The notes beneath the pieces are model-generated. The model was not told the DNA's origin, searched no databases, and worked only from the letters and a program-made list of their open reading frames with translations. A DNA stretch of 10,265 bases, from assembly GCA_020432595.1 (NCBI GenBank), contig JAGQGA010000138.1, forward strand, positions 1 through 10,265, read 5' to 3'. This DNA comes from Anaerolineales bacterium. GTDB taxonomy: Bacteria; Chloroflexota; Anaerolineae; Promineifilales; Promineifilaceae. This document shows, one piece after another, positions 1-8,900 of this stretch (its first letter is position 1; every line of letters starts with the position of its first letter). The position numbers were made by a program, and so were the translations under genes.

Positions 1-971
<971 letters not shown>

Positions 972-984
972 TCATTCACCGTCT

Positions 985-1102
985 CTCTCATCTTCCAGAA
1001 TAGTTCTGCCGGAGTTGGCACCTTTTTGCGACAGTTGTAACAACTGTACAAAGGGTTGCCGAGGTTTCATAGGGCCGGTCCCTCCACCTCTCTGGATAAA
1101 AG
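985..1102 (-). ncRNA. SAM-I (S-box) riboswitch aptamer
   Basis: The minus strand reads through the conserved S-box landmarks in order: TTTATCCAGAGAGGTGG, AGGGACCGGCCC, TATGAAACCTCGGCAACC, a P3-like hairpin (ACAGTTG / CAACTGT), AAGGTGCCAACTCCGGCAGA and CTGGAAGATGAGAG. P1 forms 8 pairs between CTTTTATC and GATGAGAG, two of them G-U. The ~118-base length is typical of the class. It lies just upstream of the attenuator and metY. SAM-I riboswitches bind S-adenosylmethionine and switch off methionine and cysteine genes, so the element and gene match. There is no coding alternative for this stretch. Confidence 0.95.
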
Positions 1103-1139
1103 TGACTCACTATTTGGTTTTTTAACTTCCTACTTTACG

Positions 1140-1167
1140 ACTATAGCGTGTGTTGCTGGTTTGTCAA
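1140..1167 (-). promoter_or_regulatory. Sigma-70-type promoter of the metY riboswitch transcript
   Basis: On the minus strand a perfect -35 TTGACA (plus-strand 1162-1167) is followed, after 16 bases, by the -10 element TATAGT (1140-1145). Transcription would begin near 1133, about 30 bases before the riboswitch aptamer. Position and quality make this the likely promoter. Confidence 0.75.
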
Positions 1168-1196
1168 ATAGATGATTTTGCTGAAGAAAACGGCCG

Positions 1197-1290
1197 TTTT
1201 TACACCACTTTGCACAGTTTTTCACCAGAAATGCCGCTGTTATCAACATCTCTCAACAGTTTTGCGCCAGTTATCCACAGGTTACTCACA
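1197..1290. other. Helically phased array of DnaA-box-like 9-mers
   Basis: The segment contains a perfect DnaA box TTATCCACA (1271-1279) and TTATCAACA (1240-1248). It also holds weaker look-alikes: TTTACACCA (1199-1207), CTTTGCACA (1208-1216), TTTTCACCA (1219-1227), CTCTCAACA (1250-1258), TTTGCGCCA (1261-1269) and TTACTCACA (1282-1290). All point the same way. Their right ends fall at 1207, 1216, 1227, 1248, 1258, 1269, 1279 and 1290. The spacings are 9-11 bases, plus one of 21, so all stay near one helical turn apart. It lies between the stop of the minus-strand membrane-protein gene and the metY promoter. DnaA binding here is inference: only one box is perfect. It could be a regulatory or DnaA-titrating site, or part of a replication origin. 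Confidence 0.5.
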
Positions 1291-1294
1291 ATCA

Positions 1295-3079
1295 TCAATC
1301 GGGGATAATCGTGATGTTGCCGGGGCGAGGGACGGCCGGTAGCGCCTGTTCCCAGCCGGGAAACGCATAGCCAGGGCCAGCCAATGAGCGTCTCACCATG
1401 ACATCGCTTACCGTGGCGCTGGTGATATGCCCTAGCTGGTCGCTGATGATGTGGTATTTCTGGGCGCGTATCCGGTCGCTCAGGTTGTTGGTTTGGTTGT
1501 CAAAATCAGGCATGTCGCGCTCCAGCCCGATGAGCGTAATGCCGCCATCGGCGTTGCGCGTAGCGCGAAGCCACTGTATTTGCTCCAGATGGCGCTGGAT
1601 TTCCAGAGCGCGGCGGGCTTCCCAAATGACAACCCGCGTCATATTGGCAACGGTGGCATAGACAGGAGGTGGAAGCTGGCGGTTGACACGCTGGGCATAG
1701 GCATCAGTGCCGATATAGCCCAGGATAGTGCCGCCAACGGCTGCGATGCCAACAAAAATGAACCAGTTAATAAAAAATACCTGGCTAATGGTGATTACAT
1801 CGGTTTCGCGTTTGACAAACGTCTCCAAAAGTTGTAGGTGGTTAATGATGGCAACTTCTATGGTGCTGTCAGGGGTATTGAGTTGGAAGGTGCGAGCGTT
1901 TTGCAAGGCTAGGATAAGCTGCTCATGGAGTGAATAATTTGCCGGGAAGGTGTCGTTAGGCAGCATTTGTTCGAGCTGTAGCACTAGCGTTTGGATGATT
2001 CGAGCATAACAGGCCGGGTCGCTTCCATCCTGGGCACAGCTTGTGACATCGCCACCGCTGCTTTCAATTTCGGCCAGAACGTTAAGCTGGGTGATGGCAC
2101 TTTGCAGCAGTTCGGTGCGGCAGTAGGTGGTGGTGTCGCTTATTTGATAATCGGTGAGGCGGTTAATAATTTGCGGGATCAACTGCTGCCGCTCTTGCAG
2201 GGTGTTGTTTTGCAGGTTGACCAGCGTGGTAATGGCATCCTGGACGGGGAGGGTGTTGCAGGCGGTTTGCTTGGCATTAACGGCCGTTTGCAACCCATAA
2301 GCTGCAACCAGTAAATTGGTTCGTTGGCCGGGCGTGGCCTGGTCAACCTGCTCTGGGGTAATTTGCGCTAGCAAATTGTCAATACGGCTCACGGTAGTTT
2401 GGGCAGCCGGTGGATTGATGAGATTGGGGGCGGCTTCAACCAGGGTGGGAAACAGGACAAAAAACAACACGGGAACGAGGCCAACCATGATGATGGCAAT
2501 GCCGATGGCGCGAACTGGTAAAAACGGCCGTTGTTTTTGTGACAAATAGCGCCGTCTGTTTAATTGATCGCGTATTTTCGACCATTCCGGCGTTGTGATC
2601 CAACTGGTGACAATTCCCGTGCCCAACATAAAGAGCAGCAGAACAACACGCAGCGGCCAAGCAACATTTTCCCGAATAAGCGGATCGATAAAGAACAGTA
2701 TCCCAATGATTAGGGTGAAACCAGTGGCCGCTGGAACCGCCACGGCCGCAATAGGAAAGCGACGATACCAAGGCGTTGAGTCGGTGGTGATGCGAAGCCA
2801 GTTGCGGTTGTCGGCTCCGCAGCGCGGGCACACAACGTGAATGGGGCCTGGGCCATCGTATGGCTCAACCGTTTCCTCTGGCGCAGCGCGGCTTTCGGGC
2901 ACAATCGGGCGGCGGGTCAGGTCGGGCTGATAGCGCAGCCCAATATCAGGATAATGGTCGGGCGTAGGGGTTGAGATACCCTGGGTGTTTCCCTCTGAAA
3001 CAGTAAATTGTTCGCGGCAACTGACGCAGCGAAGCGACCGAGTAACCAAGGTTTCTGGTGGCGCAGGTAGATTTAGCAT
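1295..3079 (-). CDS. Membrane protein with paired CxxC motifs and four predicted TM helices, function unknown
   Basis: I do not recognise this 594-residue protein. The N-terminus has CVSC (residues 18-21) and CPRCG (84-87). These could be the two halves of a zinc ribbon split by a Pro-rich, low-complexity stretch. Hydrophobic helices lie near 110-130, 142-161, 190-212 and 431-456. The region between helices 3 and 4 (about 213-430) is Gln/Asn/Leu-rich and probably helical. It holds four cysteines (274, 320, 348, 357) that could pair if it is outside the membrane. The C-terminal ~140 residues would then be cytoplasmic, with a helical start (RRALEIQRHLEQIQWLRATR). I chose the ATG at 3079 because GAAGGGAAG precedes it at good spacing. 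An upstream ATG at 3145 would add 22 residues with no hydrophobic signal. The gene is transcribed away from the lipoprotein gene. Confidence 0.75.
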   Translation of the reverse strand: MLNLPAPPETLVTRSLRCVSCREQFTVSEGNTQGISTPTPDHYPDIGLRYQPDLTRRPIVPESRAAPEETVEPYDGPGPIHVVCPRCGADNRNWLRITTDSTPWYRRFPIAAVAVPAATGFTLIIGILFFIDPLIRENVAWPLRVVLLLFMLGTGIVTSWITTPEWSKIRDQLNRRRYLSQKQRPFLPVRAIGIAIIMVGLVPVLFFVLFPTLVEAAPNLINPPAAQTTVSRIDNLLAQITPEQVDQATPGQRTNLLVAAYGLQTAVNAKQTACNTLPVQDAITTLVNLQNNTLQERQQLIPQIINRLTDYQISDTTTYCRTELLQSAITQLNVLAEIESSGGDVTSCAQDGSDPACYARIIQTLVLQLEQMLPNDTFPANYSLHEQLILALQNARTFQLNTPDSTIEVAIINHLQLLETFVKRETDVITISQVFFINWFIFVGIAAVGGTILGYIGTDAYAQRVNRQLPPPVYATVANMTRVVIWEARRALEIQRHLEQIQWLRATRNADGGITLIGLERDMPDFDNQTNNLSDRIRAQKYHIISDQLGHITSATVSDVMVRRSLAGPGYAFPGWEQALPAVPRPGNITIIPD

Positions 3080-3391
3080 GGCACTTCCCTTCAGGGCTTT
3101 TGACAAAGGGTGGTATGAAAGTTGGCAACGATGCGGCTTTGCCAAAGGCGGTACTACTAAAGCGACGATTGATCACGTTAAAGGTAGCAAAAACGGCGAA
3201 AGTTGCAAATTTGACAACGGCCGTTTCCTTTCACCTTAAAAGTTTGTAAATTCGCCTGCCTTTCACGGCAGCCCTTACCGTATCTGAGCTAAAATTAGGG
3301 ATGCTGCCCAAAGAAGCAGTAAGCAGGATTGTGTTGGTGTGTAGCAAGCGAGCAATATTTTCACTGGTTTGTGGGTGTGGTTTGTAGCATC
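3080..3391. promoter_or_regulatory. Divergent intergenic region between the membrane-protein and lipoprotein genes
   Basis: About 310 bases separate the two divergent starts. For the plus-strand gene, TAAAAT at 3290-3295 is a possible -10 element. The same hexamer is used by the better promoter at 5205-5213, but no good -35 is visible here. Just upstream, CTGCC (3256-3260) and GGCAG (3267-3271) form a small inverted repeat that could be an operator. One AACGGCCGTT copy lies at 3216-3225. On the minus strand TTGTCA overlaps that copy, but I could not find a convincing -10. No RNA gene or further ORF with coding character is seen. Confidence 0.35.
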
Positions 3392-5110
3392 ATGATAACG
3401 TTGAAGAGAATGGCATTGATAACCATTTTGTGGGTCGCTGTAGGGTGTTCCAAAGAAACGGCCGTTTTACCAACCGCTGTGCCAGAAACGGCCGTTGTCG
3501 TTCCCACCGCCACGGCTGAAATTGCCACCATTCCCCCCGAACCCACCGACGTGCCCACCCCAGAGCCAACCCCTTTCCCCCCAGATCTCTCTCTAAACGC
3601 TCAAGATATTTTTACATTCCCCAACCCAGAAATCTACGCGGGTGATTTAGTCACCTTTCAAGTCATGCCCTTTGTTTCCCAGCCTGTTGTGGCCGATGAC
3701 GTCAGCGTGCATGTTATGGTTGATGGGTACGATGTGGCCGCTGGCACTCTCAGCGAACGCAACTTTGCAGGCGACCCGCGCAGCGTCTTTGCCTGGGCAT
3801 GGGACAGCAGCAACCAGCTTGGTACCCATGAAGTGCGCGTGGTGCTGGATCGAGACGACAGGATTGTGGTAGGGGATGAAGACCCCACCAATAACCAGGC
3901 TGCTATCACCCTAACTGTTCTTGATCCCAAGGACATACCGGCGACGGAAGAAAATGCAACCTGGGTAACGGCCGACACTACCTGCTGCATAATTCACACC
4001 GTCAGCGGAACGGCCGCTTATCGGGATTTGCCTAATCTGGTCAAAGTTGTAGACGATGCTGCTGCCCAGGCTGCCGCCCGGCTTAATGAGCAGCCCCAGC
4101 GCAAAATTGACATTTACCTCATTGACCGGGTGATTGGGCAGGGCGGTTACGCCGGTTCGGCTATTGTCGCTTCCTATCTGGATCGGCAATACAGTGGTAA
4201 CAGCCTGCACGAACTGCTGGTGCATGAGATCACCCATATCATTGACCAACAGTTTGCCCCGCATCGGCTGGTTTTTCTGGCCGAGGGGGTGGCTGTGTGG
4301 GCAACGGGTGGGCATTACAAGATGGAAAATTTGACCGAGCGCAATGCTGCGCTGCTGTCGCTGGGGCAAGCTGTGCCGCTGGCAGAGATGATCAATAACT
4401 TTTATCCGGTGCAGCATGAGATTGGCTATTTACAGGCTGGTGGTTTTGTGCAATACCTGATTGACACCTACGGTTGGTCAACCTTCCGAGCGTTTTATAG
4501 CAACACGACCCTGGATGATGGGGCAACGCCGGCCGAGGCGGTAGATCGGAATCTGCAAACGTATTACAACAAGTCGTTGGCGCAGATTGAGGCCGATTGG
4601 CAGGGCGCTTTGCGTGGGGTGGAGTTGGGAGAAACGGCCGTTTCTGACCTGCAAACCACCATCCGCTTTTTTGATGTCATGCGCCGCTACCAACTACTCT
4701 ATGACCCAACTGCCCACTTCCTGCGCGCTTGGATTCCCCAGCCCAAAGCCGTTCGTACCCAGGGCAACCCAGCCGACCTCACCCGCCATCCTACTGCCGA
4801 GATAAATGTGACGCTGGAAGTGATGCTTGAGGCGGCTAATACATCCTGGCGCGGTGGCGACTACCAACGCGCCAACGTCATTCTAGACAGCGTGGAGCGG
4901 GTACTGGATAATGACGGAGCCTTTATTGATCCATTGGCAACCAACTATCTCAACATTGTGCGGAAAGTAACGGCCGTTGGCTACAAAGTCCAAAGCATTA
5001 CGCTGCAAGGAGACGAAGCGCAGCTTGTGGTGACATTGGCAAATAAAAACGGCCTGTTGCCCATTAACATGCGGCTGGTTAACCGCGATTGGATCATTCT
5101 GGCGAATTAG
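3392..5110 (+). CDS. Secreted lipoprotein with HExxH metallopeptidase domain (gluzincin, peptidase-MA-like)
   Basis: The predicted product has 572 residues. It starts MITLKRMALITILWVAVGC, a basic n-region plus hydrophobic core ending in a lipobox-like AVGC, so Cys19 is probably lipidated. A Pro/Thr/Ala/Val-rich tether follows to about residue 65. Next comes a beta-rich domain to about 180 (YAGDLVTFQV, DDVSVHVMVDG, GTHEVRVVLD, DPTNNQAAITLTV) resembling CARDB/Ig-like adhesion modules. The peptidase domain has H278-E-I-T-H282 and FLAEGVAVW with E298, the usual two-His-plus-Glu zinc ligands and catalytic Glu of gluzincins. The last ~100 residues are mixed. An in-frame ATG at 3410 (internal Met7) is possible but would drop the basic residues. 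An upstream in-frame ATG at 3329 would place a Cys-rich stretch before the signal. Substrate is unknown. It probably acts outside the cytoplasmic membrane. The gene carries four AACGGCCGTT copies. Confidence 0.82.
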   Translation: MITLKRMALITILWVAVGCSKETAVLPTAVPETAVVVPTATAEIATIPPEPTDVPTPEPTPFPPDLSLNAQDIFTFPNPEIYAGDLVTFQVMPFVSQPVVADDVSVHVMVDGYDVAAGTLSERNFAGDPRSVFAWAWDSSNQLGTHEVRVVLDRDDRIVVGDEDPTNNQAAITLTVLDPKDIPATEENATWVTADTTCCIIHTVSGTAAYRDLPNLVKVVDDAAAQAAARLNEQPQRKIDIYLIDRVIGQGGYAGSAIVASYLDRQYSGNSLHELLVHEITHIIDQQFAPHRLVFLAEGVAVWATGGHYKMENLTERNAALLSLGQAVPLAEMINNFYPVQHEIGYLQAGGFVQYLIDTYGWSTFRAFYSNTTLDDGATPAEAVDRNLQTYYNKSLAQIEADWQGALRGVELGETAVSDLQTTIRFFDVMRRYQLLYDPTAHFLRAWIPQPKAVRTQGNPADLTRHPTAEINVTLEVMLEAANTSWRGGDYQRANVILDSVERVLDNDGAFIDPLATNYLNIVRKVTAVGYKVQSITLQGDEAQLVVTLANKNGLLPINMRLVNRDWIILAN

Positions 5111-5114
5111 CTGT

Positions 5115-5183
5115 TATAGATTAGGGGATTGTGGGATTAAGAGATTAATCTCCTAGTCTCCCAGTCTTCCAATCTCTTCTATA
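5115..5183. repeat. Long imperfect inverted repeat (purine-rich / pyrimidine-rich arms)
   Basis: TATAGA at 5115-5120 pairs with TCTATA at 5178-5183. In between, a GATT/GGG-rich arm faces a TCTCC/CAGTC-rich arm. The centre is the perfect palindrome GAGATTAATCTC (5141-5152). The pairing has several mismatches and small bulges. It follows the lipoprotein stop codon closely and could act as a transcript end or RNA-stabilising hairpin. It lacks a strong T-tract, and the low-complexity purine/pyrimidine arms look like a dispersed intergenic repeat. Confidence 0.5.
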
Positions 5184-5204
5184 GGTGAATCATTTCTGTT
5201 TTTA

Positions 5205-5213
5205 TGCTAAAAT
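5205..5213 (+). promoter_or_regulatory. Extended -10 promoter of the DUF151 gene
   Basis: TGC-TAAAAT is an extended -10 element (TGn plus hexamer). The -35 position has only GTGAAT (5185-5190), a weak match, as expected for extended -10 promoters. Transcription would begin near 5220, giving a leader of about 85 bases before the ATG at 5305. Confidence 0.5.
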
Positions 5214-5304
5214 GATCGTGGCACCATGTTAGTGCATGATGCATGTGCAAATGTGGCAATGTCGGCATAAATGGCGTGTAGCCTTAGATACACAGGGGTT
5301 TGAT

Positions 5305-5814
5305 ATGATCGAAGTTGTAATTGACAGTATCCGCATCAGCCTGGTTTCCCAGCATCGCATTGTCATGCTCAAGGAAATGGGTTCAGAGCGCCAGCTTCCT
5401 ATCTGGATTGGGCCGTGTGAAGCGGATGCCATTACGATTGAGCTACAGGATGTGAAGGTAGCCCGCCCGCTGACGCAGGATTTGCTCAAAAATGTGATCG
5501 CCGTCATGGGTGGGCGTGTCTCACATGTTTTGGTCAAGGAACTGGATGATGGTATTTTCCATGCCAGCCTGTTTATTGACATCAAAGGTGAACTGAAAGA
5601 GATTGATTGCCGACCTTCTGATGCCATTGCGTTGGCCGTGCGGGTGAAGGTGCCTATTTTTGTGGCCGAAGCGGTGATGGATGAGGCCGGGGTGGAGCCG
5701 GAGCAGGATATTCAGGAGCAGGCCAAGCCACAGGAAGAAGAAGCTGGCCCAGAAAATTTGGATATTTTCAGCAGCTTTGTGGATACCCTGGATTTTGATG
5801 ATTTTGAGGAGTAG
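5305..5814 (+). CDS. Bifunctional nuclease family protein (DUF151)
   Basis: The 169-residue product starts MIEVVIDSIRISLVSQHRIV. It shows the DUF151/BFN pattern: LPIWIGPCEADAI near residues 32-44, an RPLTQDLL stretch, and a C-terminal half of the domain with IDCRPSDAIALAVR (about 94-107) and VPIFV. Members have been reported to cleave DNA and RNA or to act in stress responses; the role in this organism is unknown. The last ~45 residues form an acidic Glu/Asp/Gln-rich tail (PEQDIQEQAKPQEEEAGPE... DFDDFEE) that is not part of the core domain. I chose ATG 5305 because AGGGG lies 8 bases upstream and homologs begin at this point. An upstream in-frame ATG at 5236 would add 23 residues without family character. 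The gene ends at its own terminator, so it is probably transcribed alone. One AACGGCCGTT copy begins two bases after the stop codon. Confidence 0.88.
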   Translation: MIEVVIDSIRISLVSQHRIVMLKEMGSERQLPIWIGPCEADAITIELQDVKVARPLTQDLLKNVIAVMGGRVSHVLVKELDDGIFHASLFIDIKGELKEIDCRPSDAIALAVRVKVPIFVAEAVMDEAGVEPEQDIQEQAKPQEEEAGPENLDIFSSFVDTLDFDDFEE

Positions 5815-5865
5815 AAACGGCCGTTTTCCTCCCACCTATAACCAACAAAAGATGACAAATGAACG

Positions 5866-5903
5866 AAAACGTGAAACGTAGGCCAACCTGCGTTTCACGT
5901 TTT
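5866..5903 (+). terminator. Strong intrinsic terminator between the DUF151 gene and dnaB
   Basis: A 17-bp stem runs from AAAACGTGAAACG (from 5866) to CGTTTCACGTTTT (to 5903). The inner pairs are TAGG/CCTG with one G-U, and the loop is CCAA. TTTTATATTTT follows the stem, so it terminates plus-strand transcription. It ends only 13 bases before the dnaB start, so dnaB must have a promoter inside or just past it, or depend on read-through. Confidence 0.88.
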
Positions 5904-5908
5904 ATATT
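5903..5908 (+). promoter_or_regulatory. Possible -10 element for a leaderless dnaB transcript
   Basis: TATATT overlaps the T-tract of the terminator, 8 bases before the dnaB GTG. If it is a -10 element, transcription would begin at or next to the start codon. No -35 consensus is visible, and the T-tract alone may explain the match. Confidence 0.25.
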
Positions 5909-5916
5909 TTAGCGCA

Positions 5917-8900
5917 GTGGACACTATCGAACGTTTACCCCCCCATAGTATCGAAGCCGAAGAAGCGGTGCTTGGCTCCTTGCTCATTGACCCCGAAGCC
6001 ATTTACGAAGTTGCCAGCTTTCTCACCCCCGATGCCTTTTATCGCGTGCAAAACCGCTGGATTTACGAAGCCATGCTGCGCCTCAACAACCGGCGCGACC
6101 CCATTGACTTTATCACCCTCACCGAAGAGCTGCGCCGCTTGGAGAAGTTGGAAGAAGCGGGGGGCGAATCCTATCTCATCGGCCTCATCAACACCGTTCC
6201 CACCTCCATCAACGCCCAACACTACGGCCGCGTGGTGGAAGCCGCCCATATTCGCCGCAAGCTCATCTCCACCGCCAGCACCATTGCCAACCTGGCCTAC
6301 GAAGAAAGCGAAGATGTGAACGTGGTCATTGACCGCGCCGAGCAAGCGTTGTTTGGCGTGAGCGAAGCCCGCACCACCCGCGACCTCGTTCCCGTGCGCC
6401 AAATTGCCCGCGAATATTTGGAGCGAATTGAAGAGCTAAACCAGCGCGGCGATGATGTGATTGGGGTGCCAACCGGTTTTACCGATTTGGATCGGCTGCT
6501 GGGTGGCCTCAACAAATCTGACCTAATCATTGTGGCGGCACGGCCTGGCATGGGTAAATGCGTCACCGCCGATACCCGCCTGCTGCATCCGCACACGGGC
6601 GAACTGATTGCCATTGAAACGCTGGTAAAACGGCAGCACGCCGCCTTGCTGACGCTTGGGGCTGATTACAAGCTGCGCCCCAGCAACGCCTCCCATTTTG
6701 TAGACAGCGGCATCAAGCCAGTGTTTCGGGTACGAACTCAGTTAGGGCGTGAGATCAAAACGACGCTTTCGCATCCTTTTTTGACCGTCACTGGCTGGAA
6801 ACCGCTGTTTGAATTGGCGGTGGGCGACCGAGTGGGCGTGCCGCGTTGTCTGCCTGTCTTTGGGCAAGATGATGCCAACGACCACGAGGCCAAGCTGCTG
6901 GCCTATTTGCTGGCCGATGGCTCTGTGCGTGGCACAAGCCCGCAGTTTAGCAACAGCAATCCACTGCTGCGGGATGATTTCACGGCAGCGGCGTTGAGGT
7001 TTAGCGGCAACAAAGCGACGGTTTATGATAGCGGGGGGCAACGGGTTCCCACAGTTCACATTACGCAGGATGCGGCGTTTATTGGCGAAGACAGGGAGCA
7101 GTTTGCTGGGGTGCTGGGGCAGGTGATGGAAACGGCCGTTTTTTCCACCTCCCAACTTGCCCAACAAATGGACATTCCCACCACCACCGTTGCCCAATGG
7201 CGTTCTGGCAAAAATTTCCCGTCCCCGGCCAATTTTCAAAAGCTGTGTACGGCTTTGAGTGTAACCGAGACGACGTTGTTGCCCAATGGCCACGCCCATA
7301 ACAGCCAAATTGACAACAGCCTGACCCGCTGGCTGAAAGAGCATGGTGTGTGGGGTCAGGGGGCGGCAGAAAAAACAGTTCCCGATGCCGTTTATCGCTA
7401 CAGCAAGCGCAAGCTGGCACTCTTTTTGAATCGGCTGTTTGCTTGCGATGGCTCCGTGTATGTGCAGGGGGAAGGACAAACGGCCGTTTCCTACGCCACT
7501 GTCTCCCTACAACTTGCCAAAGCCATGCAACACTTGCTGCTCCGCTTTGGCATTTTAGCCAAGCTGCGCCATCGCCACGTAATGTATCAGGGCGACCCGC
7601 GCCCCGTTTACGAATTACGGCTAACGGATGGTAAGAGCATTTTGACGTTTGCGCGGGAAATTGGGGCGTTGGGCATGAGCGAAGCGGCAACGGCCGTTTT
7701 GTCTGCTTCTGCTAGTTCAGCCGACATTTCTAGCAGCATCAGAAATGATGTGTTTTGGGACGAAATTGTTGCCATTGAGCCGCTGGGCAAACAACAGGTA
7801 TATGATTTAACCGTGCCAGAAACCCACAACTTTGTGGCCGAGGATATGATTGTCCACAACACCTCCCTGCAAAATGCCATTGCGTTGACGGCGGCGCGGC
7901 GGCATGGCAAGCGGGTTGCCATGTTTAACCTGGAAATGTCGGGTGAGCAACTTGTGCAGCGGATGATTGCGGCCGAGACGCGGATTGATTCGCAGCGGCT
8001 GCGGCGCGGAGAACTGTATGAAAATGAGTGGCCGATTTTTATGGAAGCAATCGGCCGTTTGTCGGAAACGCGCATTTTTATTGACGACACCCCTTCGATT
8101 ACCCCAGCACAGCTTCGCACCAAATGCCGTCGCCTCTACGCTGAACACGGGCTGGATTTGGTGATGATTGATTATTTGCAGTTGATGCAGGCGGAACGGC
8201 CGACGAACAACCGAGTGCAGGAGATTAGCGAGATTTCGCGGGGGCTGAAGACGTTGGCGCGGGAGTTGGATGTGCCGGTGGTGGCGGCGGCGCAGTTGAG
8301 CCGGGCGGTGGAGCAGCGGCAGGATAAACGGCCGTTGCTCTCCGACCTGCGTGACTCGGGCTGCTTAACGGGCGACACCCTGATTACAATGGCCGAAACG
8401 GGTCAGCGTGTCCCCATTCGGTCGTTGGTGGGGCAAGCAGGTTTTACCGTTTGGGCGTTGAACGAAGAGACAATGAAGCTGGAAACGGCCGTTGTTAGCA
8501 ACGCCTTTTCTACCGGCACAAAGCCCGTCTATCGCCTCACCACCAAACTAGGCCGCACCATCCGCGCCACCGCCAACCACAAATTCCGCACCTTTAGCGG
8601 CTGGAAACGGCTTGATCAGATTCAAAGTGATGATCATCTGGCACTGCCTCGCCTGCTGCCTACATCATCCGTACAAACAATGTCTAATGATGAATTAGCT
8701 TTGCTTGGTTACTTAATTGGCGATGGATGTACTTTGCCTCGTCACGTTATTCAATATACGACACGGGAGCCTGATTTAGGCGATCATGTTGTTAGGTTAG
8801 CTAAAGCAGTTTTTGCCGATGCTGTTGAACCCAGGATGCAACAGGAGCGTACTTGGTATCAAGTATATTTGTCTTCAACTCGCCACCATACGCATGGTGT

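Noticed and set aside
1197..1290. Calling this segment the chromosomal origin oriC
   Set aside because: Only one box is perfect, no dnaA or dnaN is in the window, and no clear AT-rich unwinding region adjoins it. It is reported only as a DnaA-box-like array.
3080..3145. Upstream ATG at 3145 as the start of the membrane-protein gene
   Set aside because: The extra 22 residues lack family or signal character, and the ATG at 3079 has the better ribosome binding site.
5236..5304. Upstream ATG at 5236 as the start of the DUF151 gene
   Set aside because: The added residues do not look like the family, and ATG 5305 has AGGGG at proper spacing and matches the usual N-terminus.
6742..7479. Minus-strand open frame of 245 codons inside dnaB
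   Set aside because: It is a shadow of intein 1, whose plus-strand frame has all splicing and endonuclease motifs.
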